A stretch of DNA of 64,000 nucleotides from Lacrimispora sphenoides JCM 1415 (GCF_900105615.1 NZ_LT630003.1:496001-560000); one strand, 5' to 3'; shown: positions 27,209 through 35,747, counted from the stretch's first letter. Notes: generated by a model from the sequence alone, not told the origin. Translations and numbers: made by a program.

Positions 27209-28003
27209 ATGATGGTTAATAAAAATAATAATTTTAGCGGCTATGAAAGGAAAAGAGCATTGAAACAACATTCACACAAGAGAAGGAACCATATGATATT
27301 GCGGTTGATCTCAGTGGCAGCGGTCATCGGCCTGCTCTGGTACTGCATCAATGGTTTGAACTTGAAAGAAGTTTCGCCTGAACCCATATTATCCGTTGGG
27401 ACAGGCAGTTTCAACGTTCGTTCATCCGACTCCGAAAAAAGTGATACCGATGAGACTTCGTGGAGCCTTATTTTAGTCAACCGCTGGAAGGCGATTCCGG
27501 AGGATTACGACGTAGATTTGACCGAATTATCGAATGGACAAACTGTTGATACACGGATATACCCAGCACTTCAGAAACTGTTTGATGCAGCAAGGTCTGA
27601 CGGTGTTTATCCCGTGGTCGTTTCAGGATACCGAACGGCTGAGAAACAGAAGAGCCTGATGGATGAAAAAATTGCCGCATATAAAGCGGAAGGATATTCC
27701 GCTTCCCAGGCAAAAGCCGAAGCAGAAACATGGGTCGCCATTCCCGGTACAAGCGAACATCAATTGGGAATTGCAGTGGATATCAACGCGGATGGGGTTC
27801 AATCAAGCGGAAGTGAAGTTTATAAATGGCTGAATCAAAACGGTTACCGTTATGGATTTATCCTCCGCTATCCGCCGGATAAAACAGAAATCACTGGTGT
27901 CAGCAATGAGCCGTGGCACTATCGCTATGTAGGAATTAAGGCTGCCACCGATATGCAGGATCAAAACCTCTGCCTTGAGGAATATTTGAGAGAAAAAAAT
28001 TGA
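27209..28003 (+). CDS. vanY: VanY-type D-alanyl-D-alanine carboxypeptidase
   Basis: Membrane-anchored zinc DD-carboxypeptidase of the VanY/M15B family, 264 residues. One transmembrane anchor lies at about 29-47 after a basic N-terminus, so the catalytic part is outside. Motifs: VVSGYRTAEKQ, the zinc ligands His184 and Asp191 in SEHQLGIAVDIN, and Glu234 and His237 in EPWHYRYVG. It removes the terminal D-Ala from wall precursor pentapeptides. AAAGGAGAGA precedes ATGATG (start 27209 or 27212). It lies 137 bp after vanS behind a strong hairpin. No VanA/G-type ligase, VanX, VanH or VanT is present, so this set alone should give at most low-level glycopeptide tolerance. Confidence 0.9.
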   Translation: MMVNKNNNFSGYERKRALKQHSHKRRNHMILRLISVAAVIGLLWYCINGLNLKEVSPEPILSVGTGSFNVRSSDSEKSDTDETSWSLILVNRWKAIPEDYDVDLTELSNGQTVDTRIYPALQKLFDAARSDGVYPVVVSGYRTAEKQKSLMDEKIAAYKAEGYSASQAKAEAETWVAIPGTSEHQLGIAVDINADGVQSSGSEVYKWLNQNGYRYGFILRYPPDKTEITGVSNEPWHYRYVGIKAATDMQDQNLCLEEYLREKN

Positions 28004-28116
28004 AAAAAGGATTAAGAGCATACCAAAGATTGTGTCAGCCTCCAAACTGATGTGAGATTAAATTATTTAGTTTAGCTCATTAAATTCGAGAAAGCAGCAG
28101 AAGAGGTCAGATTCTA

Positions 28117-28130
28117 TGATACCGGTACCA
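28117..28130. promoter_or_regulatory. Candidate operator 1 of the downstream LacI regulator
   Basis: TGATACC and GGTACCA form a near-perfect 14-bp inverted repeat with a central CG, as LacI-family sites have. It shares ACCGGTACCA with the site at 28259. Confidence 0.5.
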
Positions 28131-28214
28131 TAAAATTAGTAAATAAGTGGGGAAAAGTTTTATATTAATAACGATAAAAGTAAAAAAGTAACCAAAAATA
28201 TTGAAAAAATAGAG

Positions 28215-28243
28215 TTGACATGTAAAAAGTGCTGTGATAATAT
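28215..28243 (+). promoter_or_regulatory. Sigma-A promoter of the lacI gene
   Basis: TTGACA at 28215-28220. A -10 overlaps 28236-28243: GATAAT with an extended TGT at 15 bp spacing, or TAATAT at 17 bp. Confidence 0.6.
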
Positions 28244-28258
28244 GGGATTAAAATATGA

Positions 28259-28273
28259 GGGACCGGTACCACA
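28259..28273. promoter_or_regulatory. Candidate operator 2, between promoter and start codon
   Basis: GGGACCGGTACCACA lies downstream of the -10 and upstream of the ribosome site. Its right half GGTACCACA matches GGTTCCACA in the operator at 29339. Position suits roadblock autorepression. Confidence 0.5.
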
Positions 28274-28301
28274 CCCGAAAAAGAAGTGCAAGGAGAATGA
28301 T

Positions 28302-29321
28302 ATGCTGACAATTCATGAAGTGGCAGAACTGGCAGGTGTTTCGAAATCAACTGTATCCAGAGTTTTGAATAATAATGGCTATGTAAATGAGGAGACCAGG
28401 CGCAGGATTGAGAAAATCATACAGGAACATCAATATAAGCCATCTGCAGCAGCAGTCAGCCTTTCCAAACAAATCGGGAGCACAATCGGTGTGGTTATCC
28501 CTGAGATCGACAATTCATTTTTTGGAGAAGTCTTAAAGGGAATTAATGAAGTAGCGGATCAGAATGGTTTTTCTATCATCTACTGTGACACGCAAAATAA
28601 TGGGGATAAAGAATTAAAGGCGTTATCAGCCTTAGAACAGCAGAGGGTCCGGGGAGTTATTATTACACCGGCCATGGGCTACGGCGATAGAGAGTCTGTG
28701 GATAAATTAAAGAATGCTTTGGCGAAGCTGGATGTACCAGTGGTAATTGTAGACAGGGATTTTGATTATTCTCAGTGGGATACCATCTATTTTCAAAATT
28801 ACGAGAGCGGTTATATTGCAACGGAAAGCATGATTAAGGCTGGGAATACCAAAATCGGCATTATCCAGGGTGATATGCAGCTTAAAATAGCGAGAGAGAG
28901 GTTTCGGGGATATCAGGATGCCATGGCGGCAAATGGACTGGAGATTCCGGAGCAGTATGTGCTGAAGGGGGATTTTACCATAGATACGGCATATGCACTT
29001 ACCAAAAGCATGATAGACAGCAAAGAACTTCCTGAAGGCATGGTTACTTGCAATAACCGTACCAGTATAGGTTTTATTAAAGCTATGATAGAGAGCGGTA
29101 TTACCATTGGGAGTGATATTGCAGTAGTAGGAATTGATAATGTTCCCATGCTGGACGTGCTGGGTTTTCCATTCAGCTGCGTATCCAGGGATACGATCGA
29201 GATGGGGCGCATGAGTATGAAGCTTCTTATGGAACGGATGAATAAGCCGGATGTACAAAGAAGCATCTGGGTGGCCCCCTGCAGGCTTGAGCTGAACGGC
29301 TCAGAAAAAACAAACCGATAA
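28302..29321 (+). CDS. LacI family transcriptional regulator of the ribose-type ABC locus
   Basis: LacI/GalR regulator, 339 residues from the ATG at 28302, which follows AAGGAGA (28290-28296). The frame is open further upstream, but those codons overlap the promoter and operator. HTH: TIHEVAELAGVSKSTVSRVL. The effector domain resembles ribose/galactose binding proteins (VVIPEIDNSFFGEVLKGI) and ends with the VGIDNVPMLDVLGFP block. It precedes a ribose-type ABC importer whose binding protein has a matching operator in front, so it is very likely the local repressor. The effector sugar is unknown. Confidence 0.92.
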   Translation: MLTIHEVAELAGVSKSTVSRVLNNNGYVNEETRRRIEKIIQEHQYKPSAAAVSLSKQIGSTIGVVIPEIDNSFFGEVLKGINEVADQNGFSIIYCDTQNNGDKELKALSALEQQRVRGVIITPAMGYGDRESVDKLKNALAKLDVPVVIVDRDFDYSQWDTIYFQNYESGYIATESMIKAGNTKIGIIQGDMQLKIARERFRGYQDAMAANGLEIPEQYVLKGDFTIDTAYALTKSMIDSKELPEGMVTCNNRTSIGFIKAMIESGITIGSDIAVVGIDNVPMLDVLGFPFSCVSRDTIEMGRMSMKLLMERMNKPDVQRSIWVAPCRLELNGSEKTNR

Positions 29322-29335
29322 CGTTTGTTTTTTTT
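29305..29335 (+). terminator. Terminator overlapping the lacI stop codon
   Basis: A6CAAAC (29305-29315) pairs with GTTTGT6 (29323-29333) around a 7-nt loop that contains the TAA stop. A run of eight Ts follows the G/T arm. Confidence 0.65.
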
Positions 29336-29338
29336 ACC

Positions 29339-29362
29339 AAATGTGGGAGCGGTTCCACATTT
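29339..29362. promoter_or_regulatory. Candidate operator 3, in front of the binding-protein gene
   Basis: AAATGTGG and CCACATTT form perfect 8-bp arms around GAGCGGTT, with CG at the centre. It lies about 80 bp upstream of the transporter start and resembles the sites near the lacI promoter. Confidence 0.6.
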
Positions 29363-29440
29363 GAATGACAACGTATATGCACGGGAGAGACGTCCTCCCG
29401 GATATATAAAAAAACCATATATGAATGAGAGGGATTTATT

Positions 29441-30514
29441 ATGAAGAAACGAGCTTTAGCACTGATGATGACGGTCATGATGGCAGGAACACTGACTGCA
29501 TGCGGCGGAAATTCAACCGCAAAGTCCGCGGAAACGACTCAGGCGGCGGCAACAACGGCAGCAACAACGGCGGCGGAAAGTGAAAAGCCGGCAAAACCAG
29601 AGGCAAAATCAGGTCCTTACAAAGTAACGGTGATTATCAAAGCAACAGACTCCTCCTACTGGCAGACGGTATTGCTTGGGGCGAAGGCAGCAGCTGCTGA
29701 GAGCAATGGGGAGATTGAAGTGACGACTGCCGGCCCGGCATCTGAGACAGGAATTGATGAGCAGGTTACAATTCTTGAAAATGCAATTTCCGCAAAGCCA
29801 GATGGCATAGTCATTGCCTCCATCAGCTCTGAGGCAACCGTTCCGGCTGTAGAAGAGGCGGTAGCAGCAGGGATACCCGTTGTAACTGTTGATAATAAAT
29901 TAGCAACCAATGTTTATACCCAGCATCTGGCAACCGACCATTACGCAGCTGCATCAACGGCAGCTGAGAAAATGGTGGAGCAGTGGAAGGAAGCAGGAGT
30001 CGATCCAGCCGGTAAAAAGGTTGCTGTGATCAGTGCGGACTCCGGTTCTGCTGTAAATCAGGCTCGTTGTGAGGGATTTGCAGATAAGGTGAAAGAACTG
30101 GTTCCTGATATTACATTAATAGAGACTCAGTATTGTGACAACGATATTGCAAAAGCACAGGATGCAGTTGACAACCTGATTCTTGCAAACGCAGATTTAA
30201 TCGGAATCTTCGGAGATAATAACCACATGGGAGATGGCATTGCGAATTCGATTGCCCAGAATGAGAAGTCCGGAAGTATCATTGCCTATGCATTTGATTC
30301 TGATGATACGGAAATCGAAGCAATTAAAAATGGTGCATTAACTGGAATCGTTGTTCAGGATCCATACGGAATGGGATATGAAGGGGTACTTTCCGTAATT
30401 GCATCTTTAAAAGGCAAGAATGTTGAACATGATGTTGTAGCAGCTACGACTCTGGTAACCAAAGACAATTTGGATGTGCCGGAAGTGCAGAAGCTGCTGT
30501 ACCCGGGCAAATAA
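29441..30514 (+). CDS. RbsB-type sugar-binding lipoprotein
   Basis: Extracellular binding protein of the CUT2 (ribose/galactose/xylose) class, 357 residues. Lipobox TLTAC puts the lipidated cysteine at residue 21; an Ala/Thr-rich linker to about residue 50 follows. The mature domain reads like the periplasmic-binding family 4: VTVIIKATDSSYWQTVLLGA, a KPDGIVIASISS strand, VVTVDNKL, and IFGDNNHMGDGI. It heads an operon with an RbsA-like ATPase and an RbsC-like permease. A pentose, galactose-like sugar or polyol would fit; the ligand is not readable. Confidence 0.93.
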   Translation: MKKRALALMMTVMMAGTLTACGGNSTAKSAETTQAAATTAATTAAESEKPAKPEAKSGPYKVTVIIKATDSSYWQTVLLGAKAAAAESNGEIEVTTAGPASETGIDEQVTILENAISAKPDGIVIASISSEATVPAVEEAVAAGIPVVTVDNKLATNVYTQHLATDHYAAASTAAEKMVEQWKEAGVDPAGKKVAVISADSGSAVNQARCEGFADKVKELVPDITLIETQYCDNDIAKAQDAVDNLILANADLIGIFGDNNHMGDGIANSIAQNEKSGSIIAYAFDSDDTEIEAIKNGALTGIVVQDPYGMGYEGVLSVIASLKGKNVEHDVVAATTLVTKDNLDVPEVQKLLYPGK

Positions 30515-30551
30515 TAAAAGTCAATTGCCTAAAGTTTATGGAGGTTGGCAA

Positions 30552-32063
30552 ATGCAGGAACAAATAACACCCATTGTCTCCATGAAAGGAATTGTAAAGG
30601 AGTTTCCAGGTGTACGGGCGCTTTCCGGCGTAGACCTGGAGCTCCTTCCAGGAGAAGTGCATGCGCTAGTAGGTGAAAATGGCGCGGGTAAATCCACAAT
30701 TATTAAAATACTGATGGGAGTCTATGCCAAAACTGAGGGAGAAATCTATTTAAACGGGGAGAAAAAGGACATCAAATCCCCGTTTCATGCACAATCTCTG
30801 GGATTGGGGGCAGTGTATCAGGATGTAAATCTGGCGCAGCATCTTTCTGTCGCTGAGAACTTCTTTATGGGGCAGCTGCCCAGAACAAAATTCGGTACCG
30901 TAGATTATACCCGCATGTATAGGGAAACAAAAGAAACACTGGACTCCATCGAAGTGCATGTAGATCCGAAAGCGATTATCAGAACGCTGTCAGTGGCACA
31001 GCAGGAGATGGTAGCTATTGGAAAAACCATGCATCAAAAGGCAAAGGCAGTCATTTTTGATGAGCCGACAGCACTGCTGACGGCGGATGAGACAAAACAG
31101 CTGTTTGGAATCATCCAGAAGCTGAAACAGGACGGCGTAGGGGTTTTGTATATCTCACACCGTATGGAAGAAATATTCCGTATTTGTGACCGGGCAACTG
31201 TTTTAAAGGACGGCTGTCTGGTAGGAACCGTTGAAATCGAAAATACGGATGAAGACCGCCTGATTTCCATGATGGTGGGAAGAAATGTAAATGATATGTA
31301 TCAGATTGAGCATGTGGAACCGGGTGAGACGATTCTAAAGGTAGAAGATATCTCCAGGGGCACAACCTTTCAACATATCAGCTTTGAAGTAAAACGGGGC
31401 GAGATCTTTGGCATGTTTGGTTTAGTGGGTTCCGGTCGGACTGAAATTGCAAGAGCGATTTTCGGAGCCGATGCCAAGAATTCGGGTAAGGTGACCTTTT
31501 TGGGAAAACCGGCAGATTTTACCAGGCCGGTTCAAGGAATCCAGGCCGGAATCGCACTGCTCCCGGAAGACAGGCGGGCTCAGGGCCTGGCACTGGGAAT
31601 GTCGGTTGCAGACAATACCAATATGGTTGCAGTACGCCAAATCACTCGTCTGGGAGTCATGAATAAAGGCAAAGGCGAGCAAATTGCCCGGCATTATGCA
31701 GAAAAACTCAGGACAAAGACACCTACGGTTTACCAGCGGGTAAAGAATCTGTCCGGTGGGAATCAGCAGAAGGTAGTTATATCAAAATGGCTGGCCCAGG
31801 ACAGTGATTTGTTTATCTTTGATGAGCCCACAGTCGGCGTTGATGTGGGGGCAAAGCTTGAAATCTATAAAGTATTTGAATCACTGATTAAGGAAGGAAA
31901 GACCATAATCATTATATCCTCCTATCTTCCGGAGGTAATGGGACTTGCAGACAGAATGATGGTGATGTATGAAGGACGTCAGATGGGAATCATTACCCGG
32001 GAAGAGTTTACCGATGAAAACATCATGCGTTATGCTTCGGGTATGAAAGGAAAGGAGTCATAG
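30552..32063 (+). CDS. RbsA/MglA-type sugar ABC transporter ATPase
   Basis: Double-domain ATPase of a CUT2 importer, 503 residues. The first half has Walker A GENGAGKST (41-49), signature LSVAQQEMVAIGK and Walker B VIFDEPTALL. The second half has the usual degenerate Walker A (GLVGSGRTEIARAI), LSGGNQQKVVISKWL and LFIFDEPTVGVD. I start at the ATG at 30552, behind GGAGG (30540-30544); earlier codons in this frame overlap the binding-protein gene and give an improbable cysteine-rich leader. Cytoplasmic face, energising import. Confidence 0.94.
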   Translation: MQEQITPIVSMKGIVKEFPGVRALSGVDLELLPGEVHALVGENGAGKSTIIKILMGVYAKTEGEIYLNGEKKDIKSPFHAQSLGLGAVYQDVNLAQHLSVAENFFMGQLPRTKFGTVDYTRMYRETKETLDSIEVHVDPKAIIRTLSVAQQEMVAIGKTMHQKAKAVIFDEPTALLTADETKQLFGIIQKLKQDGVGVLYISHRMEEIFRICDRATVLKDGCLVGTVEIENTDEDRLISMMVGRNVNDMYQIEHVEPGETILKVEDISRGTTFQHISFEVKRGEIFGMFGLVGSGRTEIARAIFGADAKNSGKVTFLGKPADFTRPVQGIQAGIALLPEDRRAQGLALGMSVADNTNMVAVRQITRLGVMNKGKGEQIARHYAEKLRTKTPTVYQRVKNLSGGNQQKVVISKWLAQDSDLFIFDEPTVGVDVGAKLEIYKVFESLIKEGKTIIIISSYLPEVMGLADRMMVMYEGRQMGIITREEFTDENIMRYASGMKGKES

Positions 32064-32068
32064 AGGCT

Positions 32069-33019
32069 ATGGCAGAGAAGAAAAAACAAAATCTGTTCCT
32101 GTCTCGTTTTCAGACAGAGCTGCTCTTAGTTGGAATTTTAATTGTATTATTTTTGTTCTTCGGTGTGAAGTCACCGGTATTTTTAAAGGTGGATACACTG
32201 ATGAAGCTGTTAAAGCAGGCTTCTATCTATGGAATTATAGCAATCGGTATGACCTTTGTCATTACGTCATCCGGTATTGATTTGTCTGTTGGCTCAGTCG
32301 TCGGTTTGTCGGGGATTGTGGTTTCCATGTGTATGGTAAACGGGATCCCGGTCATTCTATCAATCCTGTTTGCCATCGGTGCAAGTATATTCGTTGGATT
32401 GTTTAACGGAGTCCTGGTACATAATGCTAAAGTGCCGCCGTTCATTGCGACCATGGCATCCATGACGGTTGTCAGGAATGTGATTCTGCTAATGACAGGG
32501 GCCAAAACCATATCCAACCTTCCCCAGAGCTTTACGTCATTTGCATCAGGATCTGTATTTGGAATCCCCAATATGTTTCTGACCTGGCTCGCGATTATTT
32601 TTCTGGGTATTTTCATTACAGGAAGAACTGTATTTGGAAGGAATATCTATGCTTATGGAAGTAATAAAGAATCCGCAAGGTTAAGCGGAATCAATATTTC
32701 TACAACGGTGTATGGAGTGTATATATTCTCTTCGATTGTCTGTGGAATTGCGGGCATTCTGATGGCAGCCCGTCTTGGCAATGGGGTACCAACCTCTGGT
32801 GTTGGTTATGAGCTTGATGCAATCGCCGCTTCTGTTGTAGGTGGTGCGAGTTTAGATGGTGGAGAAGGTTCCGTGATCGGTACTGTTCTTGGCGCTATGA
32901 TTATGGCTACGCTGCGTCAGGGCGGAACATTGCTTGGAATCAATTCGTTTATCATGGAAATTATAATAGGCTCGTTAATAGCAATAGCAGTTGTGATTGA
33001 TAAAATGCGAAAAAGCTGA
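32069..33019 (+). CDS. RbsC-type sugar ABC transporter permease
   Basis: Membrane permease of the CUT2 importer, 316 residues with eight to ten hydrophobic segments. Family hallmarks: GIIAIGMTFVITSSGIDLSV, a NAKVPPFIATMASM segment, YAYGSNKESARLSGI and AASVVGGASLDGGEGSV. It starts 5 bp after the ATPase stop and is followed after 18 bp by the aldo/keto reductase, all in one operon. Confidence 0.94.
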   Translation: MAEKKKQNLFLSRFQTELLLVGILIVLFLFFGVKSPVFLKVDTLMKLLKQASIYGIIAIGMTFVITSSGIDLSVGSVVGLSGIVVSMCMVNGIPVILSILFAIGASIFVGLFNGVLVHNAKVPPFIATMASMTVVRNVILLMTGAKTISNLPQSFTSFASGSVFGIPNMFLTWLAIIFLGIFITGRTVFGRNIYAYGSNKESARLSGINISTTVYGVYIFSSIVCGIAGILMAARLGNGVPTSGVGYELDAIAASVVGGASLDGGEGSVIGTVLGAMIMATLRQGGTLLGINSFIMEIIIGSLIAIAVVIDKMRKS

Positions 33020-33037
33020 TAGATGGAGGAAGAGGCT

Positions 33038-34021
33038 ATGATTTACAAGAAGGTTGGAAAAATTGCAGAAAAAATCTCGGTAGTTGGAATTGGGTGCTGG
33101 AATTTTGGAGGCGATTGGGATTCCATGGATGATAAGAAATCATCCCGGATTGTTCATGCAGCTATTGAAATGGGAGTAAATTTCTTCGATGTGGCACCGG
33201 TTTATGGCTGGGGGCATTCGGAGACAGTTCTGGGAGCAGCACTTAAGGAAGGCGGTCACAGAAACAATGTACTGATTGCTTCCAAAGGCGGTCTGCTATG
33301 GAATGAGAAGCATGAGACAACAAATAATCTCTCAAAAGTGAGCCTGCTAAAAGAGATTGATGAAACTTTGACCAGACTTCAGACGGACCATGTGGATATC
33401 TATCAGATGCATTGGCCGGATCCCAATGTGCCATTGGAGGAAACCGCAGAGGCCCTGGAAGAGATGAAGAGGGCCGGAAAAATCCGTTATATAGGATTGA
33501 GTAATTTTTCACAAACAGATGTAGAAAAGATGATGGAATATACGGATGTTCATTGCCAGCAGAGCCTTTACAATATGCTGGAACGGAATACAGAGAGCTA
33601 TCACAGCATCCCTTTGGATTATAAGACAGAAAAAGAGGTACTTCCTAATGTGAGGAAGTTCGGTCAGGCATTTCTGCCGTACAGCCCGCTGTTCCAGGGA
33701 CTTCTGGCCGGTAAATTCCATTCAGGGTTAAACTTTTCTGAAAATGATATCAGAAATGCAAATCCCAAGCTGGCAGGACCGGCATTCCGGCAGTATTTTG
33801 ATGGTGCGGAACAGATTAAGAAGATTGCAGAAGCATATGGGAAACCAATGAATGAGGTCGCTTTGAACTGGCTGAGGCAGAAGGAGGAGGTTACTTCTAT
33901 TATTGGAGGAGCTTCTACTGTGGAGCAGCTGGAACAGAATATCCAATGTACCACCTGGGATATTGATGATGAAATGATGGATAAGATTGATAAAGTGCTG
34001 GAACCATTTGAGAATTTGTGA
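33038..34021 (+). CDS. Aldo/keto reductase
   Basis: NADP(H)-dependent aldo/keto reductase, 327 residues. The complete catalytic tetrad is visible: Asp51 and Tyr56 in FFDVAPVYGWG, Lys83 in ASKGGL, His125 in QMHWPDP. A C-terminal cofactor segment reads SIIGGASTVEQLEQNI. GGAGG at 33025-33029 fixes the ATG at 33038 rather than the in-frame ATG at 33023. It ends the transporter operon, so it probably oxidises or reduces the imported sugar or its aldose/lactone form. No kinase accompanies it, which is unusual for a CUT2 sugar locus. Confidence 0.92.
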   Translation: MIYKKVGKIAEKISVVGIGCWNFGGDWDSMDDKKSSRIVHAAIEMGVNFFDVAPVYGWGHSETVLGAALKEGGHRNNVLIASKGGLLWNEKHETTNNLSKVSLLKEIDETLTRLQTDHVDIYQMHWPDPNVPLEETAEALEEMKRAGKIRYIGLSNFSQTDVEKMMEYTDVHCQQSLYNMLERNTESYHSIPLDYKTEKEVLPNVRKFGQAFLPYSPLFQGLLAGKFHSGLNFSENDIRNANPKLAGPAFRQYFDGAEQIKKIAEAYGKPMNEVALNWLRQKEEVTSIIGGASTVEQLEQNIQCTTWDIDDEMMDKIDKVLEPFENL

Positions 34022-34081
34022 ACAGGTGCTATAAAATAGCAGAGCTATATCATTAATTATGAAGCTGAAGCGTTGATCAGG

Positions 34082-34127
34082 AGCGGTAGTCTTGAAAGAT
34101 CATTTCTTAAGACTGCTGCTTTTTTAT
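34082..34127 (+). terminator. Terminator of the ribose-type ABC operon
   Basis: AGCGGTAGTCTT (34082-34093) pairs with AAGACTGCTGCT (34109-34120), with two G:T pairs, and six Ts follow. Confidence 0.85.
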
Positions 34128-34136
34128 ATAGTAGAA

Positions 34137-34406
34137 TTAGGGGGTAAAATGATCAATCACTGCATGAGAAGTGAGAGAGACCAGCAAAGCCGTGAAATTC
34201 TGAAAGGATTTCGTGGCTTTGTCGATTCCAAAATCACCTACTGGAAATATACCGGAATCACATAGGCCCAGTGCCCGTTTTGCTGTGACACCTCCATAAA
34301 AGTCCCTGTAGCCTTCTGCTGTGTCTGTAAAGGTATCCTCTGCCATGTACTGGGAAGCGCTGATGGCCGTATGGATCTTATAAGCCTGGCTGTGGTATGG
34401 CTTCAT
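34137..34406 (-). pseudogene. Possible gene remnant, minus strand
   Basis: An 89-codon minus-strand frame in an otherwise gene-free gap. It stays open about 18 codons upstream of its ATG until a stop inside the 20-bp tandem repeat at 34437-34490. The composition (mixed, few rare residues; for example HTAISASQYMAEDTF and VSLTSHAVIDHFTP) looks more protein-like than the A/T-rich flank. I do not recognise a family. No ribosome site precedes the ATG and the upstream part is disrupted by the repeat, so a decaying gene fragment is the best reading. Confidence 0.25.
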
Positions 34407-34436
34407 ATGGGAGCTGCAGTCTCCCTCTACAGTTTG

Positions 34437-34490
34437 AGGATCAGTGTTAAAGTCTAAGGATCAGTGTTAAAGTCTAAGGATCAGCGTTAA
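34437..34490. repeat. 20-bp tandem repeat, about 2.7 copies
   Basis: Unit AGGATCAGTGTTAAAGTCTA repeats exactly at 34437 and 34457 and partially (one change) at 34477-34490. It lies at the edge of the possible gene remnant. Confidence 0.9.
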
Positions 34491-34829
34491 GTTGCTTCAC
34501 GACCTTATTAAAAGTACTAAATAAACGATTAAAACTGATTTGATATAACTAATTAATAATATAAAAAAGATTTTACATAACTATATAATTATGCGAATGT
34601 CATGCTAAATGGGCATAAAGCAAAAATGTACAATAATTGCTGCTGAAGTAAATAATTACTTTGAATCGGTGAAGGCATCCATACTGCTTCATTAATTCGA
34701 TTTTTAGATATAGGAAAAGCCTGTCTCCCCTGGTAAGCCGAGAATAAATTAGATTCTATAAAAAACTTCTGCTTGCGCTTAAAGGATTTAAAGTTGTAAT
34801 TATTAGTTATAAAAAATATGAAATATATC
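34491..34829. other. A/T-rich intergenic DNA
   Basis: No supported gene. The stretch is strongly A/T-rich with only short or low-complexity frames on both strands and ends at the tetR promoter. Confidence 0.6.
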
Positions 34830-34858
34830 TTGACACTCAATATAAAATAAAATATAAT
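34830..34858 (+). promoter_or_regulatory. Consensus sigma-A promoter of tetR
   Basis: TTGACA (34830-34835), 17 bp, TATAAT (34853-34858): a perfect match at both hexamers and spacing. Confidence 0.9.
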
Positions 34859-34871
34859 GAGTACATACTCA
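34858..34871. promoter_or_regulatory. Palindromic operator overlapping the transcription start
   Basis: TGAGTA and TACTCA form a perfect 6-bp inverted repeat around CA. It begins at the last base of the -10, the ideal place for repression by the TetR protein encoded next. Confidence 0.7.
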
Positions 34872-34890
34872 CTGAGTTGGAGGTCATTGT

Positions 34891-35466
34891 TTGAAATCAA
34901 AAAGGCAATTGCAAAAAGAAAATACTAGAAAAAAGATACTTGAAACAGCATATCAGATTTATTCCCAACAAGGCTTTTCAGCTACAACGGCTGTTATAGC
35001 AAAGGAAGCGGGCGTATCTCACGGCACAATATTCGTCCATTTCTCATCATTGGATGAACTGCTTTGCTGTCTGATACAGGATTTCGGTGATGCTTTGGGA
35101 TCGGAGATACACCGTCTTGCGGAAACAAAAGATAATATGGAAGAGTTGTTGAAGGCTCATTTAGATGTTTTAGCCAGACATGAGAAGTTTTATATCCGAA
35201 TGATCGCGGAAAGGAGTTTATTGCCGGAGGAGGCAAGATTAACGTTTTCCAATATTCAATCCATTGTTGCCTACCATTTTAACAAGGTATTTGAGCGCGA
35301 AAACAATACATGTAAGGACATCCCTGTGTACCTGTTGTTTAATACATGGGTGGGTCTGATCCATTATTATTTATTAAACAAAGATTTGTTTTCACCGGAT
35401 ACGCCGATTGTAGAGCGGTATGGCTCTGAACTTACGGAAACATTTTTAAAATTAATTAAAAAATAA
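34891..35466 (+). CDS. TetR/AcrR family transcriptional regulator
   Basis: TetR-type repressor, 191 residues. The DNA-binding domain is N-terminal: TRKKILETAYQIYSQQGFSA then VIAKEAGVSHGTIFVHFSSL. The C-terminal ligand-binding part is helical and not conserved. The start is a TTG at 34891 with TGGAGGT at proper distance. It leads a small operon with a zinc-ribbon protein (14 bp downstream) and a carboxymuconolactone-decarboxylase-like protein, and a palindrome at its own promoter implies autorepression. The inducer is unknown. Confidence 0.92.
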   Translation: MKSKRQLQKENTRKKILETAYQIYSQQGFSATTAVIAKEAGVSHGTIFVHFSSLDELLCCLIQDFGDALGSEIHRLAETKDNMEELLKAHLDVLARHEKFYIRMIAERSLLPEEARLTFSNIQSIVAYHFNKVFERENNTCKDIPVYLLFNTWVGLIHYYLLNKDLFSPDTPIVERYGSELTETFLKLIKK

Positions 35467-35480
35467 AAGGAGGATTTAAA

Positions 35481-35729
35481 ATGAAAGTTTGTATTGCTTG
35501 CGGTATGCCAATGGCAGATGCTTCTGAATTTGCCTGCGGTGACACAACGAAGGATTATTGTGTACACTGCGCCCGACCTGACGGCTCTATGCAGTCGTTT
35601 GAAGAGAAGAAGGCAGGTATGACTAACTTTATCATCAAAACACAGGGGTTTGATGAAAAGGCTGCGGCCCAAATGGCCGAAAGCAGCATGAAAAAGCTTC
35701 CGGCATGGAAGGGATATTTCAATAGTTAA
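35481..35729 (+). CDS. Small zinc-ribbon protein
   Basis: Eighty-two residues with an N-terminal metal-binding knuckle: Cys4 and Cys7 (CIACGMPM), Cys19, Cys27 and Cys30 (CVHC). It resembles the 'putative zinc ribbon' family (Pfam Zn_ribbon_2 by memory), often stand-alone or fused to regulators. The C-terminal half is helical (FIIKTQGFDEKAAAQMAESS). AAAGGAGGA precedes the ATG. It lies between tetR and the carboxymuconolactone-decarboxylase-like gene and is probably co-transcribed. Its function is unknown; a small metal- or redox-responsive accessory is possible. Confidence 0.8.
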   Translation: MKVCIACGMPMADASEFACGDTTKDYCVHCARPDGSMQSFEEKKAGMTNFIIKTQGFDEKAAAQMAESSMKKLPAWKGYFNS

Positions 35730-35747
35730 AAAAGGAGAGGTGATGAT

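Noticed and set aside
25247..28003. A vancomycin resistance operon
   Set aside because: Only regulator, sensor and VanY are present; no ligase, VanX, VanXY, VanH or VanT gene is in the window.
34437..34490. A CRISPR-like array
   Set aside because: The 20-bp units are directly joined without spacers and there are fewer than three copies; no cas genes are nearby.
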